Part shown: piece after piece, positions 23,422 through 33,466 of the stretch | Position numbering within the stretch: the first letter of the stretch is position 1 | Layout of the letters: every line of letters starts with the position of its first letter | DNA from: an uncultured Pseudomonadales bacterium | GTDB lineage: Bacteria; Pseudomonadota; Gammaproteobacteria; Pseudomonadales; CANNCY01 | Reading direction: 5' to 3' | Assembly: GCA_947503335.1 (NCBI GenBank) | Contig: CANNCY010000001.1 | Coordinates: 1,010,845-1,074,844 of the forward strand | DNA length: 64,000 nucleotides | Notes under the pieces: generated by a model | What the model saw: the letters and a program-made list of their open reading frames with translations, nothing else | Database searches by the model: none | What the model was told of the DNA's origin: nothing | Translations under genes and position numbers: made by a program

Positions 23422-25416
23422 ATGGATCTACATGAAATACAGCGCAAACTCGTCGAAAACGCTACTGGTATATACTCAGGCAGCGAGTCATGCCATTTAC
23501 TAACCGACCAAGAGATCGCGCGGTTAAGAGAAGAATGCCCCTTTACTCATTATCTCTATCTAGAGCGAATGAATGTTAGCCCAATTCTCAACCCTTCTCG
23601 CCGCGAAATGGTTGCTTTTCTCGTTAGTCTTTATGAAGACAACTACATTCAAATCCAAGGGTATTTTCAAGAGCAAGAAGATGAGAGAAAGCCCCCAACG
23701 CGCTTTCTAGAAGCGCATCTTCGAAGCTTTAATAAACATTTTGTAGATCTAGACTTTGACGGCGCTCCACGGCAAGCAATACAAAGAAAGCTCGAGCAAT
23801 TACCTGGAGTGCTTAAGTATAAGAAGCTTTGGTACGCAGTGGCAGCAAATAGCCCCCATCCTTTTGGTCTGCCGCAAAACAGGGTTATCGAGCCCGAAAC
23901 TAACGCTTTAGCAGAGCTGAAAGAGCAAGCCACTACTCGCTTAACAGCGATATTAACTGGCACAACCCCCACCAAAGATAGCGACGAAACGATCGCCGAA
24001 ATTAGACAATCGACACGACGCCCGCTCGCGAACGTAGCGATTCGAAATTCCCGTCAATCTAAAGAGAAAACTAGCGCTCTGCGAACAGAGGGGCGACTAG
24101 AAACCCCATCGATATCATGCCTTAGGGACTATCTAGCCCATTGCGATAAGAAGTACCACGGTGAACGCTCGCCCATTACCGTTCTTTATCTTCTTACCCT
24201 CGTCACCGGTATTAAGGGCCTAGGGCTCACCCGCGAGCTTAGCATCGGCAGTAGTAGCTCCGAAAATGAAATAGAGATTGCTACAGAAAGCTTGCAGCTC
24301 TCGTATAACGTGATGCAAGGTTCCACCCCTGCCGGCCGATTCGTGATCGGACTGCCAAAGTCATGGGCGAAGGCACTGCTGAATACACCAGCTCCAAACA
24401 GCTCAGCACTAACTAAGTCGGCTCGCTCTTATAGCCAACGATACCCAGGCCATACACCTTCACTATCAGGTGCTAAAAGCCTAGCAACATCGAACATTAC
24501 TAGATTTTTCAATAGCACCACAGCCGCTGCAATACTGACTGGTAGCTTTACTAACGACACAAGCGCTAATGCGGCCTATGAAGGTGTCAATGGCGAGGAA
24601 ATACACAGTGATCTGACGCGATACCTAAACTATCTCACGAGCCGCCAGATACTGACTAAACAAGAATCGAAAGAAATACTCGCAGGCATCGAGCGAGACC
24701 GCTTTTACGGCCCTAAGGTAGCTAATATCGCTGCACCACATGTTGAGGATGTCTTAAAAACCACCCATAACCTGATCGATTCGCTTGCTCAAAACAAACT
24801 AACCGCAGATCTAGTCGGCGCAATAAACACGCATCAATATCGTATCTATTGGGCCCTAGCGTCTCAGTTAAGACTACGAGACGTAGGCGACACGACTTCG
24901 CTCAAGCTAGTGGGTAAAGAGATAATCGAGCTTCGCCAAAAAGACTCCGCTGCTGCGCAGGAGGAATATCGTTCGAGGGTATCGCCCCAGTTATATAAAC
25001 TACTTGAGTGCCAGCACTCGCTTTTGCTGGCACTTAAAACCCTAAAGGTTAAATGTACTGACTGGGCTAATCTTCGCCCTTTCCAGGTGATTAAACGCGG
25101 CAATCGCTACGGCATTGAGAACGTTTCAGGAGTCGAATTCACCAGATGGGCTGCACAGCAAGGCATCGATATAAAAGAAGGTAATCACTACCGCAAGCAG
25201 CTCGCTACCAACTGCCCCAACCACCTTAAGCGAATAGTCATCCCTGAACTACTGCATCACAGCTCAATACTGGGTACCGCTACATCAATGGCGAGTTCAG
25301 CCATTCTGCCACGACTAGACTACGAAATAGAGGAATTCCTAAATGACAACTTCGATCAACCAGTACATTGCGTCCGCCTTACTCGACCGTCAAAGCCTCA
25401 CCAAACGAAGCCTTGA
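23422..25416 (+). CDS. Large protein resembling a degenerate tyrosine recombinase
   Basis: 664 aa. Around 254-270 the line YLLTLVTGIKGLGLTREL mimics the Arg-I region of tyrosine recombinases, with Lys where the catalytic Arg should be. Near the C-terminus, H589-Y-R591-K followed by PELLHHSS (about 608-615) and a small-residue stretch recalls the HxxR...LGH segment. No Tyr stands in the nucleophile position. I infer a catalytically dead or divergent recombinase fold working with the next protein. Its gene overlaps that one by 74 bp. Gamma-Mobile-Trio modules are a possible relative, but homology is unverified. Confidence 0.55.
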   Translation: MDLHEIQRKLVENATGIYSGSESCHLLTDQEIARLREECPFTHYLYLERMNVSPILNPSRREMVAFLVSLYEDNYIQIQGYFQEQEDERKPPTRFLEAHLRSFNKHFVDLDFDGAPRQAIQRKLEQLPGVLKYKKLWYAVAANSPHPFGLPQNRVIEPETNALAELKEQATTRLTAILTGTTPTKDSDETIAEIRQSTRRPLANVAIRNSRQSKEKTSALRTEGRLETPSISCLRDYLAHCDKKYHGERSPITVLYLLTLVTGIKGLGLTRELSIGSSSSENEIEIATESLQLSYNVMQGSTPAGRFVIGLPKSWAKALLNTPAPNSSALTKSARSYSQRYPGHTPSLSGAKSLATSNITRFFNSTTAAAILTGSFTNDTSANAAYEGVNGEEIHSDLTRYLNYLTSRQILTKQESKEILAGIERDRFYGPKVANIAAPHVEDVLKTTHNLIDSLAQNKLTADLVGAINTHQYRIYWALASQLRLRDVGDTTSLKLVGKEIIELRQKDSAAAQEEYRSRVSPQLYKLLECQHSLLLALKTLKVKCTDWANLRPFQVIKRGNRYGIENVSGVEFTRWAAQQGIDIKEGNHYRKQLATNCPNHLKRIVIPELLHHSSILGTATSMASSAILPRLDYEIEEFLNDNFDQPVHCVRLTRPSKPHQTKP

Positions 25417-27313
25417 AGAGATCGCTAAGTCAACGGCGGCTAGTCGCTCGATCACCATTAACAAGGCACGCTCAAAAACCAAGAGCCTAGCTAAAAAGCT
25501 CGAAGCTTCTGGGCAGATAACCGTCACCTACCAAGGCTTCAAGCCTTCACCCAAACGACAAAACTGCTACGGCTCTATGTCACTCGCCAAAGCTAAAGCA
25601 TACGACCGTTTGACCGAGGCTTTAGCGAATACACACGCGAATCAATCGTTCGTCGCCACAGCTCTAAATATTGCTGTACACAACGGTTTAGGCCTTAAGA
25701 TTACTTCCGCCCTTTACGACAACCTGACCAGCGGGAGAGTAAAGCTAATTGATAACTTCGCTCTTACCAAAATAGAAAACAGTGAGTACGTCTTTAACAC
25801 GCCTGAAGGCATTCAAGTACCGCCAATCGATAGTTCGCCCGGGGGTTCTCTCTATGAAGCTGCTGCCGCGCAACTAAGCATACCTAAGACCGTGTTAAAG
25901 AATGCATTAGCGGCAGCACCAGCCGTACTTATAACCCAAGGTCTGCCACCTGCCCTCGCCTTATGTAACTATCGCACTCCCCCAACGACACCTCATCGGC
26001 TATTCGATGGCAGCGCCCCCTTAGCCCCTAATCTATCGAAGCTGCACGCTCCACCAAAACCAAACGCTAGCAAGTCAAAGCCTCAAGGCAAGGTAAAGAA
26101 GCCAAAAAGTCACTGGTTAGAGGCGTGCCGCGTGATCGTCGATCACTTCTCTAAGGCATTGAACGACGCTGTGAGCGGCTCAACAAAGGCCTACATCAGC
26201 CCCACTAAGTATGCTGAGCTTGCCGCTATATATGAGGCATGCTTAGATAAGTTCGACGAATACGGCTGTAATCAGGCCGCCCATTCACTAGCCGTTCGCT
26301 GGGTATGGGCGAAGATCGACCTGACCAGTCAGCACCGAAGCAGAATTCAAGTTCAAACAGCCCAAACATACTTATCTCAAGTGCTAAGCAACTATTTAGA
26401 CTACTCAGATGAATGTGACGATCTGAGTACATGGGACACCGAAGACTTCGAAGAGCTACTACTTACGGTTCTACCGACTAAAAGCCTTAAAAAATTTAAG
26501 GCCGGGCGAATCAATGATTTCCTAAAGTTCGTCGCAAACGAGACAGGCAACTCTAGCCTAGAGCCTATTTTTAGTGACGAAGCCCCACTGTCTCGCAAAC
26601 ACGCACTACTTACCCCTAACGAACTTGAGCCGCTAGTTAAGCACCTCGCTCAGGGCTCAGGTCAGGAGCGTACTGCCGCCGTAGCAATAACCGTAGCCTT
26701 TTACGGCGGCCTCAGACAGATCGAACTCCACAACTTAAAGGTCAGAGACATCGTCATCGACGATGAAGATTTTCGTGTTATCATCAAACGTTCCAAAACC
26801 TCATCTGGCAAGCGAACCGTATTGCTTAACGCGTTCGCGCCTGACTATGCGAAAGATCTAATCCTAGATCACGCCTTTTTGCGAAGCGAGCTTAGCTCCG
26901 ATAAGAAATCTGCGCTAAACGCGCCATTGCTCGATTTCGGTGTCGAAGAATACGAAGCCCGACGCTACTTAAATAACCTGCTCAAGAGCGCGTACGGCAA
27001 TGAGTATACGATGCATACATTGCGTCATAGTTTTGCATCATTGACGCTGCTCCGATGGGCGAGTTTAAAGCTAGGTTACTACCCTCACGACCTTGTACCA
27101 TCCCTATCATCAGCACGGTCTGATGGCGAGTTAGAAAGGCTTCTCTGGGGCTATCGACAGGATAATATTCGCCAAATCGCGCCACATGACCTTCTACACA
27201 TAGCGCAGCAGCTAGGGCATGCAGACATCAATACCATGCTGATATATTACGCTCATTCGATGCCACTCATAACTGCCCAATTTAACAAAAACGACACCAA
27301 TTCAGAGCTATAG
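25343..27313 (+). CDS. Tyrosine recombinase / integrase with long N-terminal region
   Basis: 656 aa. The C-terminal catalytic domain has the full set: Arg458 (YGGLRQIEL), Lys485 (SKTSSGK), His558-x-x-Arg561 (HTLRH), His626 (LGHADINT) and Tyr635. About 62 residues separate HxxR from LGH, longer than usual. A SAM-like core-binding region precedes it (about 255-400), and residues 1-250 are unlike ordinary integrases. It should cut and rejoin specific DNA sites. It overlaps the previous gene by 74 bp, which implies tight coupling. Whether its target is tRNA-Glu, the 162-bp repeats or another site is unknown. Confidence 0.88.
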   Translation: MTTSINQYIASALLDRQSLTKRSLEEIAKSTAASRSITINKARSKTKSLAKKLEASGQITVTYQGFKPSPKRQNCYGSMSLAKAKAYDRLTEALANTHANQSFVATALNIAVHNGLGLKITSALYDNLTSGRVKLIDNFALTKIENSEYVFNTPEGIQVPPIDSSPGGSLYEAAAAQLSIPKTVLKNALAAAPAVLITQGLPPALALCNYRTPPTTPHRLFDGSAPLAPNLSKLHAPPKPNASKSKPQGKVKKPKSHWLEACRVIVDHFSKALNDAVSGSTKAYISPTKYAELAAIYEACLDKFDEYGCNQAAHSLAVRWVWAKIDLTSQHRSRIQVQTAQTYLSQVLSNYLDYSDECDDLSTWDTEDFEELLLTVLPTKSLKKFKAGRINDFLKFVANETGNSSLEPIFSDEAPLSRKHALLTPNELEPLVKHLAQGSGQERTAAVAITVAFYGGLRQIELHNLKVRDIVIDDEDFRVIIKRSKTSSGKRTVLLNAFAPDYAKDLILDHAFLRSELSSDKKSALNAPLLDFGVEEYEARRYLNNLLKSAYGNEYTMHTLRHSFASLTLLRWASLKLGYYPHDLVPSLSSARSDGELERLLWGYRQDNIRQIAPHDLLHIAQQLGHADINTMLIYYAHSMPLITAQFNKNDTNSEL

Positions 27314-27341
27314 CGGGGCTCACGCCCCACTACACAACTTT

Positions 27342-27482
27342 CTACTCGTCGTCGCTATCATCGCCTCGATATTCGTCATTATTAGGGTTTAGCTGATTTG
27401 CATGGTTATCCAAGCTATCCCAATACGCATCATTGTTTGGATTCATGCTATCGCTGCGGTCGTCATTTCGGTCACGTGACAT
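27342..27482 (-). CDS. 46-aa acidic Asn/Asp-rich protein
   Basis: Too short for usual gene calling. It starts MSRDRNDDRSDSMNPNNDAY and has a second copy of the motif NPNND(A/E)Y, ending in DDSDDE. It starts 1 bp after the stop of the basic 49-aa gene, and a GGGGG run about 10 bp upstream can serve as ribosome-binding site. The opposite charges of the two products suggest that they interact. Function unknown. Confidence 0.5.
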   Translation of the reverse strand: MSRDRNDDRSDSMNPNNDAYWDSLDNHANQLNPNNDEYRGDDSDDE

Positions 27483-27483
27483 A

Positions 27484-27633
27484 TTACTTACCCCCTTTAG
27501 CTGGTGATTTACTAACAGCTACGTCACGCTTAAAACCCGACTTTTGCCCATGAACCTTTGATGGCACATTAACCTGCTTTGCAGGGCCAACAAACTGCTT
27601 TCCGTTATGTGATTTAACGTTTTTACTAGTCAT
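27484..27633 (-). CDS. 49-aa basic protein
   Basis: The ATG at 27633 is chosen because AAAGGAG lies 8-9 bp upstream; a longer frame starts 13 codons earlier without such a site. The product, starting MTSKNVKSHNGKQFVGPAKQ, is rich in Lys and Ser, lacks a membrane span and ends SPAKGGK. It may bind nucleic acid. It forms a two-gene unit with the acidic 46-aa protein, between the recombinase module and the 534-aa gene. Confidence 0.5.
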   Translation of the reverse strand: MTSKNVKSHNGKQFVGPAKQVNVPSKVHGQKSGFKRDVAVSKSPAKGGK

Positions 27634-27692
27634 AATTCGTACTCCTTTAGAGTTGTTTAAATGAGCATTCATAGTAAGATCAATTGCTTCAC

Positions 27693-29297
27693 ATGGTCTT
27701 TAGTCAATTTGGCGACGAAGTTTTGAATACCGATATTAGTACGAAGTATGGATACCCTAGCCTCGGCAATGTAGCGCGATACATGGCCCAGATTCTAGGA
27801 GTTCAAGGAGACAACAAGAAATCATTTAACAAAAAGCTTGCGAGATTAGACTCGGAGCAAACTAGCGACTTAATCAAAGCTACGGATGAAGTCATCGAGG
27901 CTCTTCGCAGCGATTGCTATGAGACACTAGGTGGTTCCGAACATTATTCGCGAGTCGTTCTACGTGTTCTTGACGATCTTCATATTGCCTATAAAAATCT
28001 TATTCTTAACTACGCCAACCTCCGCCCTACCAAGGAAGCTGTCGAATATGTCCTTAAGGCAGAGTTACCTGAAATACTGTGTCGAACAATCCATAAGGTG
28101 TATTTCGGCGAGCTAATGAGCCGGCAATGGGGGCTGCTGCCCAACGATCTTAGATGGATGATTCCACAAGATCACCAAAGCAACACTTGCTTTAAACATG
28201 CTCTTCAGCATATCTACGAGCATTATGAATTAAGTGAGTTGAGCTTTTATATTCCTGAAACCACTTCGGGCAAAACTGACGGTCCAGATTACAGCCGACA
28301 TCAAAAAATCCGGCGTTACACTAGTAAGAACGCGACGAAATCAAACTGGCACGACATAAGTGAAGTTCTTAATGCATCAATAGACAGGTTAAAATCAGTA
28401 GAATCGACATGTAGACGAAACATTTCGAACGACGAACGACAACAAATCCTATTCACCGCTCTGGTAGGATACGCAGCATCCCGTATTTGGCGGGATATAT
28501 ATGATATCTACGGTACAGACGCTGCCTCTAAGATTCAGCGCGCAATATTTGACCTCTGCGAGGTACTACCTCACGAGACCAGGAATCTCAAAACGTATAT
28601 CAACAGCATTGCACCTAAGATTGAGCAAATGCCTGATATATTGCTATCGAAGGTTTGGCTCAACGGCGCTACAAAGTACTGGCGAGCGTCGATGGACAGA
28701 GCCAACGATTTAATGACCCCTCACTTGGATAGTATCGCGCGGCACCCATGTTTTAACCTATATGACTTTCTAGCGACAGCTGATGAGATTGGGCCGTATC
28801 ATGCCATGCGCGTTAGATATAACTTTATATATCGGTCCTCACTGTATGGCTACCTAGAGTGTTATCAGGAGCTAATAAAGGTTGACCCATCTGCACCAAA
28901 TTTAGAGCATCTCAAGCTACTTGACGACACGCTTTGCAGAGAAGACCTGATCGCTTATCACCCGCTCGCCAATTTCATTAAGGCAAAGATAAAATATGAA
29001 GATGATGAATTTGATGAAGCATACGGATACGCTCAAAAGTCATTCCTAGCATCGAAATATATGATGGGTACAGATACTTATCAGATATTCAATCTATACG
29101 TAGAGCTCTGCGCAAAAGTTAAGAACAAAAGAGCCTTCGATAATGCCTTGAACTGGGGCTACTACGCTGGCTACGAGTGCAAAATCATCAGAAAGCGTTA
29201 TAAAGAAAAATCTTGGGTAGACGAATGCTATCAACTGCTTGGCATGCACGGTTTCAAATCCATTGCCATGGCGAGAGCTAAAGGGCGGTATATCTAA
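27693..29297 (+). CDS. Unknown 534-aa island protein
   Basis: Starts MVFSQFGDEVLNTDISTKYG, with a possible TTG start 9 bp earlier. No clear ribosome-binding site. The protein is helical and soluble, with a C-terminal section (about 400-500) reminiscent of helical solenoids (PLANFIKAKIKYEDDEFDEAYGYAQKSF). No catalytic motif recognised. It ends 8 bp from the stop of the convergent hsdR. Its position between a recombinase module and a restriction/Kiwa cluster makes a defence or mobility role plausible, but that is inference by location only. Confidence 0.65.
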   Translation: MVFSQFGDEVLNTDISTKYGYPSLGNVARYMAQILGVQGDNKKSFNKKLARLDSEQTSDLIKATDEVIEALRSDCYETLGGSEHYSRVVLRVLDDLHIAYKNLILNYANLRPTKEAVEYVLKAELPEILCRTIHKVYFGELMSRQWGLLPNDLRWMIPQDHQSNTCFKHALQHIYEHYELSELSFYIPETTSGKTDGPDYSRHQKIRRYTSKNATKSNWHDISEVLNASIDRLKSVESTCRRNISNDERQQILFTALVGYAASRIWRDIYDIYGTDAASKIQRAIFDLCEVLPHETRNLKTYINSIAPKIEQMPDILLSKVWLNGATKYWRASMDRANDLMTPHLDSIARHPCFNLYDFLATADEIGPYHAMRVRYNFIYRSSLYGYLECYQELIKVDPSAPNLEHLKLLDDTLCREDLIAYHPLANFIKAKIKYEDDEFDEAYGYAQKSFLASKYMMGTDTYQIFNLYVELCAKVKNKRAFDNALNWGYYAGYECKIIRKRYKEKSWVDECYQLLGMHGFKSIAMARAKGRYI

Positions 29298-29305
29298 GTG
29301 AATTA

Positions 29306-32300
29306 TTAAGCAAAAACGCTCTGCCCTGCGCCCTGATACTTGTCGTAGATATGCATGTAGACTTGGTCGCATGCGTTTTGCCAATTATCGTCGTTGAAGC
29401 TTTCTGGCAGCGCATCAAGCACGTCATAAATCGTATTCTGCACCCTTGCCTTTGTTCTCTGCCTCTTACGCCAATCAATAACTAATATTGCTTCTAGCTT
29501 GCTTAAAAGCTCTTTAGCTAAACGTTTCACGTCAGCTCGCTCACTATCCGACAACACAACACCAGCGCATAGTAAGTCAAATATTGATAACTCGGGCTCT
29601 TTGAGGCCTTCTCGTGCTGCACGCCTATCCTCTTCGCTTAGTTCATCGACGAACATCTTAAGTTGCTCGAAGAACTCTTCGGCGCTGTGGGCTCCATTAT
29701 TGTAATTCGCTACCAACTCGTCGAACCTGTTTTGAAAGTCTATACGCGTCGCATTCTTCTCAATCATTGGCCTTATTCTAAGCTCAATAATTCTCTTCAG
29801 TCGCTCTGCATCTGCTCTTGTAGGCTTTTTAGCGGTTCGCTCAATCATTTCAGCCAACGCATCAAAATCTATCCCTGCTATGTTCACAGGCTCTGGCAAA
29901 TTAGACTTAATCTGTACTGCGGTAATCGCTTCATCTAATAACGCATCTACCTGTGTTCGCACAACATGTAGAAGATCGTCATCATCAATAACCTCTCCCA
30001 TGCCTTCCAAAATAACCTTGAGCACAAAATTCAACAGCGCGCGATCATGTAACAACTCATTCGCAGCATTATCAGGAAGTAACGCCTTAAATATTCGATT
30101 AATTCTACGAACATGTGCTGCAAACTCTTCTAAAATATCTGGTTGCATCAAGACATCGACAGCTTGCTGAAGCAGTGTTTGCTTCTCAAAAGTCTGCGCG
30201 CTGGCAGCATCAAGTCGACCTAAATCGGCGCCAACACCTGCAGTAAAGTGCTTAGCCTCTAAAATTGCTGAACGTGCCTCTTCTACCAATACCGCCTTGT
30301 TCTCAGCGACAGACCCTACATCATAGCCTTGGCCTGCATCTTCAAGGTTCTTTGCCTCACCGCCGCCGTATACACCTAAGGCCTCTTGAAGCGCTCCGAA
30401 TATGTTGATGTAATCGACAATCTGGCCCGATGCTTTTCCGGGATATACCCTATTCGCCCTGGCTATTGTTTGCATCAAAGTATGCTTCTTAAGAGGTTTA
30501 TCAAGATATAAAGTCGATACACAGGGTGCGTCAAAGCCTGTCAGCCACATCGCACATACAAACACTATTCGCAGTTCGTCATTGACGTCTTTAAACTTGA
30601 CGTCTAAGTCTTCTCGAACAAAACGTTCCCTGTGAGGCCTAAAATCCAAGCCTTTCTTATCCAGCGCTTCATAATCGCCTTGAGCCGCCGAAACTACAAC
30701 TGCCATGTCGGTAGACAGCATGTAGTCGAGATCAGCTTGTATGCTCTCTTTTCGTGAGGTATCACCACTCGCTAACTCTGCGCGAAGCTTTTCTATATGA
30801 TCTCGCCACGCAAGTTGCACCTTGTCATACATCCTGATTGCGGTTGCTTTATCAATAGACACAATCATAGCCTTACCCCGCACCCCAGACGAGAAAGGCT
30901 CCCGCCCCATATAGTGCTCAACGATATCCTTAGCTATAGTATCTAGACGATCGTCGCGAGTGATTATATGGTAGGCCTTTGCAAATTCTTTCTCTAGCTG
31001 CGCTTCAGACTCGTCTGTAAGGTCACTTGACTGAATAATTGCATCTATCTCGTCACCAATATCATCTCGGTTCAAACTTACTTCAGGCACACGATTCTCA
31101 TAATACAACGGTAGCGTTGCGCCATCATCAACGGCATCAGCGAAGTTGTAGACAGAAACATAGTCACCAAATACTTCTCTAGTCTTAGCATCGCTCTCAT
31201 CTCTTCCTAACAATGGCGTACCTGTAAAGGCCATAAAACCAGCATTCGGAAGTGCACTTCGCATATTAAGGGCTAATGTCGAGTACTGACTACGGTGTGC
31301 TTCATCAGTAATGACAATGACGTCATTACGCGCAGATAACTGAGGATAGATTTCACCCTTTTCTGCCCTAAATTTGTGGATTAGAGTGAATACAAAGCGG
31401 TGATCTTCTGTTAATAGCTTCTGAAGATCAGTGGCTGAATCTGCCTTACATTCCGTCTTTAGCAAGCCACAGGCATTGAACGTCTTATATATCTGGTCAT
31501 CTAGATCTTTGCGATCTGTGACCAAAACAAACGTCCAGTTACCCTCGAGCTTTCTAAAAGCCTTCTGACAAAAGAACACCATTGAAAAGCTCTTGCCACT
31601 ACCCTGAGTGTGCCAGAAAACACCAAGCTTTCCCTGCAGGTCTTGTATAGACTCTAGGCCTTCTAAAGCTTGGTTGACCCCCAGATACTGGTGATACATC
31701 GCAACAATCTTAACTGTTGTCTTTTTAGTTTCAAAAAGAATGAAGTTCTCGATAATGTCAAGCAAGCGGTCTTTGGCGCATGTTCCGCGAATAACAGTCT
31801 CTAAACTAACAACTCGCGGCTCATCTTCACGCTCAACTTTCTTCCAGTCTGCGAAGTGCTCCCATTGGCTTGATATTGTTCCTACCTTACTTTGAACACC
31901 ATTCGATATAATGATAATTTGGTTAAACCAAAAGAGCTGGGGAATAACCCTTTTGTAATCGGCTAGATTGTCTTTATAGCCATGAATCAACTGTCGATGG
32001 GCAGCCTTTAGTTCAATAAATACGAGAGGAAGGCCGTTTACGAACCCGATTAGGTCTGGTCTGCGAGTTTCAACGCCGCCTGTAACCCATAACTGAGAGC
32101 AAAGTAAAAATCGGTTGTTATCTTGATTGTGCCAATCGATGACTTTTACGGTTACAAAATCCTCTTTGTCATCATCGGCTTTTACTTTAACCCCTTCTTT
32201 CAGCAGCTTATAGCATACCTCGTTTGCTGCTATTGCACTCATGGCTGAGCGGTCGCGTTCAATCTCTTCAATTGCTAGATTGATTTCATTGATTGTGCAA

Positions 32301-32485
32301 CTGGGGTTTATAGTAATCAATGCTTCACGCAGTTCACGAACCAAAATAACTTCAGAACGATTATCGCGCCCAAGTGTGCCTTCTTCACCAAAGGTCTCAG
32401 AATAACAATCGACAGTTTGCCAACCTATATCGTAGAAAAGGTTAATAGCAGGTTGCTCAACTAGCTCGTCTTCAGTATATGCCAT
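29306..32485 (-). CDS. hsdR: Type I restriction enzyme, R subunit
   Basis: 1059 aa, normal for the family. The N-terminal PD-(D/E)xK nuclease has Asp144 (RRPDLIG) and Glu158-x-Lys160 (FIELK). The Walker A motif TQGSGKS is at 293-299 and the Walker B/DEAH box at 394-397, followed by helicase motifs (MAFTGTPL, TLMQTIARANR). It translocates and cuts DNA lacking the HsdMS methylation mark. It is the last gene of a five-gene leftward operon and starts 2 bp after kwaB. In most such operons hsdR and hsdS are adjacent; here the two Kiwa genes sit between them. Confidence 0.95.
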   Translation of the reverse strand: MAYTEDELVEQPAINLFYDIGWQTVDCYSETFGEEGTLGRDNRSEVILVRELREALITINPSCTINEINLAIEEIERDRSAMSAIAANEVCYKLLKEGVKVKADDDKEDFVTVKVIDWHNQDNNRFLLCSQLWVTGGVETRRPDLIGFVNGLPLVFIELKAAHRQLIHGYKDNLADYKRVIPQLFWFNQIIIISNGVQSKVGTISSQWEHFADWKKVEREDEPRVVSLETVIRGTCAKDRLLDIIENFILFETKKTTVKIVAMYHQYLGVNQALEGLESIQDLQGKLGVFWHTQGSGKSFSMVFFCQKAFRKLEGNWTFVLVTDRKDLDDQIYKTFNACGLLKTECKADSATDLQKLLTEDHRFVFTLIHKFRAEKGEIYPQLSARNDVIVITDEAHRSQYSTLALNMRSALPNAGFMAFTGTPLLGRDESDAKTREVFGDYVSVYNFADAVDDGATLPLYYENRVPEVSLNRDDIGDEIDAIIQSSDLTDESEAQLEKEFAKAYHIITRDDRLDTIAKDIVEHYMGREPFSSGVRGKAMIVSIDKATAIRMYDKVQLAWRDHIEKLRAELASGDTSRKESIQADLDYMLSTDMAVVVSAAQGDYEALDKKGLDFRPHRERFVREDLDVKFKDVNDELRIVFVCAMWLTGFDAPCVSTLYLDKPLKKHTLMQTIARANRVYPGKASGQIVDYINIFGALQEALGVYGGGEAKNLEDAGQGYDVGSVAENKAVLVEEARSAILEAKHFTAGVGADLGRLDAASAQTFEKQTLLQQAVDVLMQPDILEEFAAHVRRINRIFKALLPDNAANELLHDRALLNFVLKVILEGMGEVIDDDDLLHVVRTQVDALLDEAITAVQIKSNLPEPVNIAGIDFDALAEMIERTAKKPTRADAERLKRIIELRIRPMIEKNATRIDFQNRFDELVANYNNGAHSAEEFFEQLKMFVDELSEEDRRAAREGLKEPELSIFDLLCAGVVLSDSERADVKRLAKELLSKLEAILVIDWRKRQRTKARVQNTIYDVLDALPESFNDDNWQNACDQVYMHIYDKYQGAGQSVFA

Positions 32486-32487
32486 AC

Positions 32488-33465
32488 TTACATTTCAGGA
32501 ACTTCATCTGCATTAGAAACGATCTCAACCGCATCGGCATCTACCATCTGTTTTTTGATAAGTGAAAGGAATCGCTTATCGTTTATGAGCTTCAAAAAGA
32601 GATCAATATTATTTTGATCAATAACGAACTTCCCATCATCATCCAAGTCTAGTTCGAACCCGTGCTCATCAATAACCACTTTCATATCTTCGATAAATTG
32701 TTCGTCTTCAAAATAACGAGTTTCTTCAGCGGCAACTAGACGCCTCAACAATGTTTTGTTTGTTCCAATCGCCACCTTCAAGTCGTCTACAGATGCAATA
32801 ATTCCATTTTCCTCTAATGCTAAAACCAATTCGTCTCGCTTAGCTTCTAAACCCTCACGAATATTAAGACCTAGCTCATAGTTAGCCTTATTTCTAATAA
32901 AAACATCGTTCCCGTAGGCAACAAAATCAATCGCGTTTCTAAAAGTAAAAATTTTATCAGCCTCTACTTTCTTAAAGTGACCTTGTTGAAAGACCCAGTT
33001 TTTTGCAGAGGAAGACTTTCTAAGATTCCACCCCCCTTTTACTTTAGAAAAAGCATATAACCTGTCCTGATCATGAAAAAACTCAATCACCAATGCCCAG
33101 GCGTTATGAAAGCTCTGGATATCGGTTACTGCATCAGAATCGGCACCATCGCGAATTTTAGTAATAATCGATGCAAAGTCGGTATCTTCAAGCCCATGAA
33201 CCAAAGCCCTATCTTCATCAAGCTCTGTAGTCAGCGCCGAATACGGCGAAAGTCCGTTTATAGGTTCAACAACATGCTCCTCCCCTGTAAAAAAGCGCTT
33301 TAACGTCGTCTTAAAATCTTGACTTAGACCTTCAACATCAGCATTCAATGCTCGATAAGAGTTCTGCCCTCCCTTAGAATTCTTTTTTATTACCCATAGG
33401 CGACAATTAAAAGCTCCAAAATTAAAATCTTTTATTTGATTCAATATGTGGATCTTATCTTCCAT
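32488..33465 (-). CDS. kwaB: Kiwa anti-phage protein KwaB (DUF4868)
   Basis: 325 aa from the ATG at 33465, which follows the kwaA stop by 1 bp with GGAG inside the kwaA end; a start 7 codons earlier is less likely. The domain pattern (FNCRLWVIKKNSKGG, NAIDFVAYGNDVFIRNKANYELGL, LLRRLVAAEETRYF, INDKRFLSLIKKQMVD) fits the DUF4868 protein of Kiwa. Kiwa pairs this cytosolic protein with the membrane protein KwaA to sense infection at the membrane and suppress phage late functions. The gene pair is complete, so the system may be active. It is embedded in the restriction operon. Confidence 0.8.
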   Translation of the reverse strand: MEDKIHILNQIKDFNFGAFNCRLWVIKKNSKGGQNSYRALNADVEGLSQDFKTTLKRFFTGEEHVVEPINGLSPYSALTTELDEDRALVHGLEDTDFASIITKIRDGADSDAVTDIQSFHNAWALVIEFFHDQDRLYAFSKVKGGWNLRKSSSAKNWVFQQGHFKKVEADKIFTFRNAIDFVAYGNDVFIRNKANYELGLNIREGLEAKRDELVLALEENGIIASVDDLKVAIGTNKTLLRRLVAAEETRYFEDEQFIEDMKVVIDEHGFELDLDDDGKFVIDQNNIDLFLKLINDKRFLSLIKKQMVDADAVEIVSNADEVPEM

Positions 33466-33466
33466 G

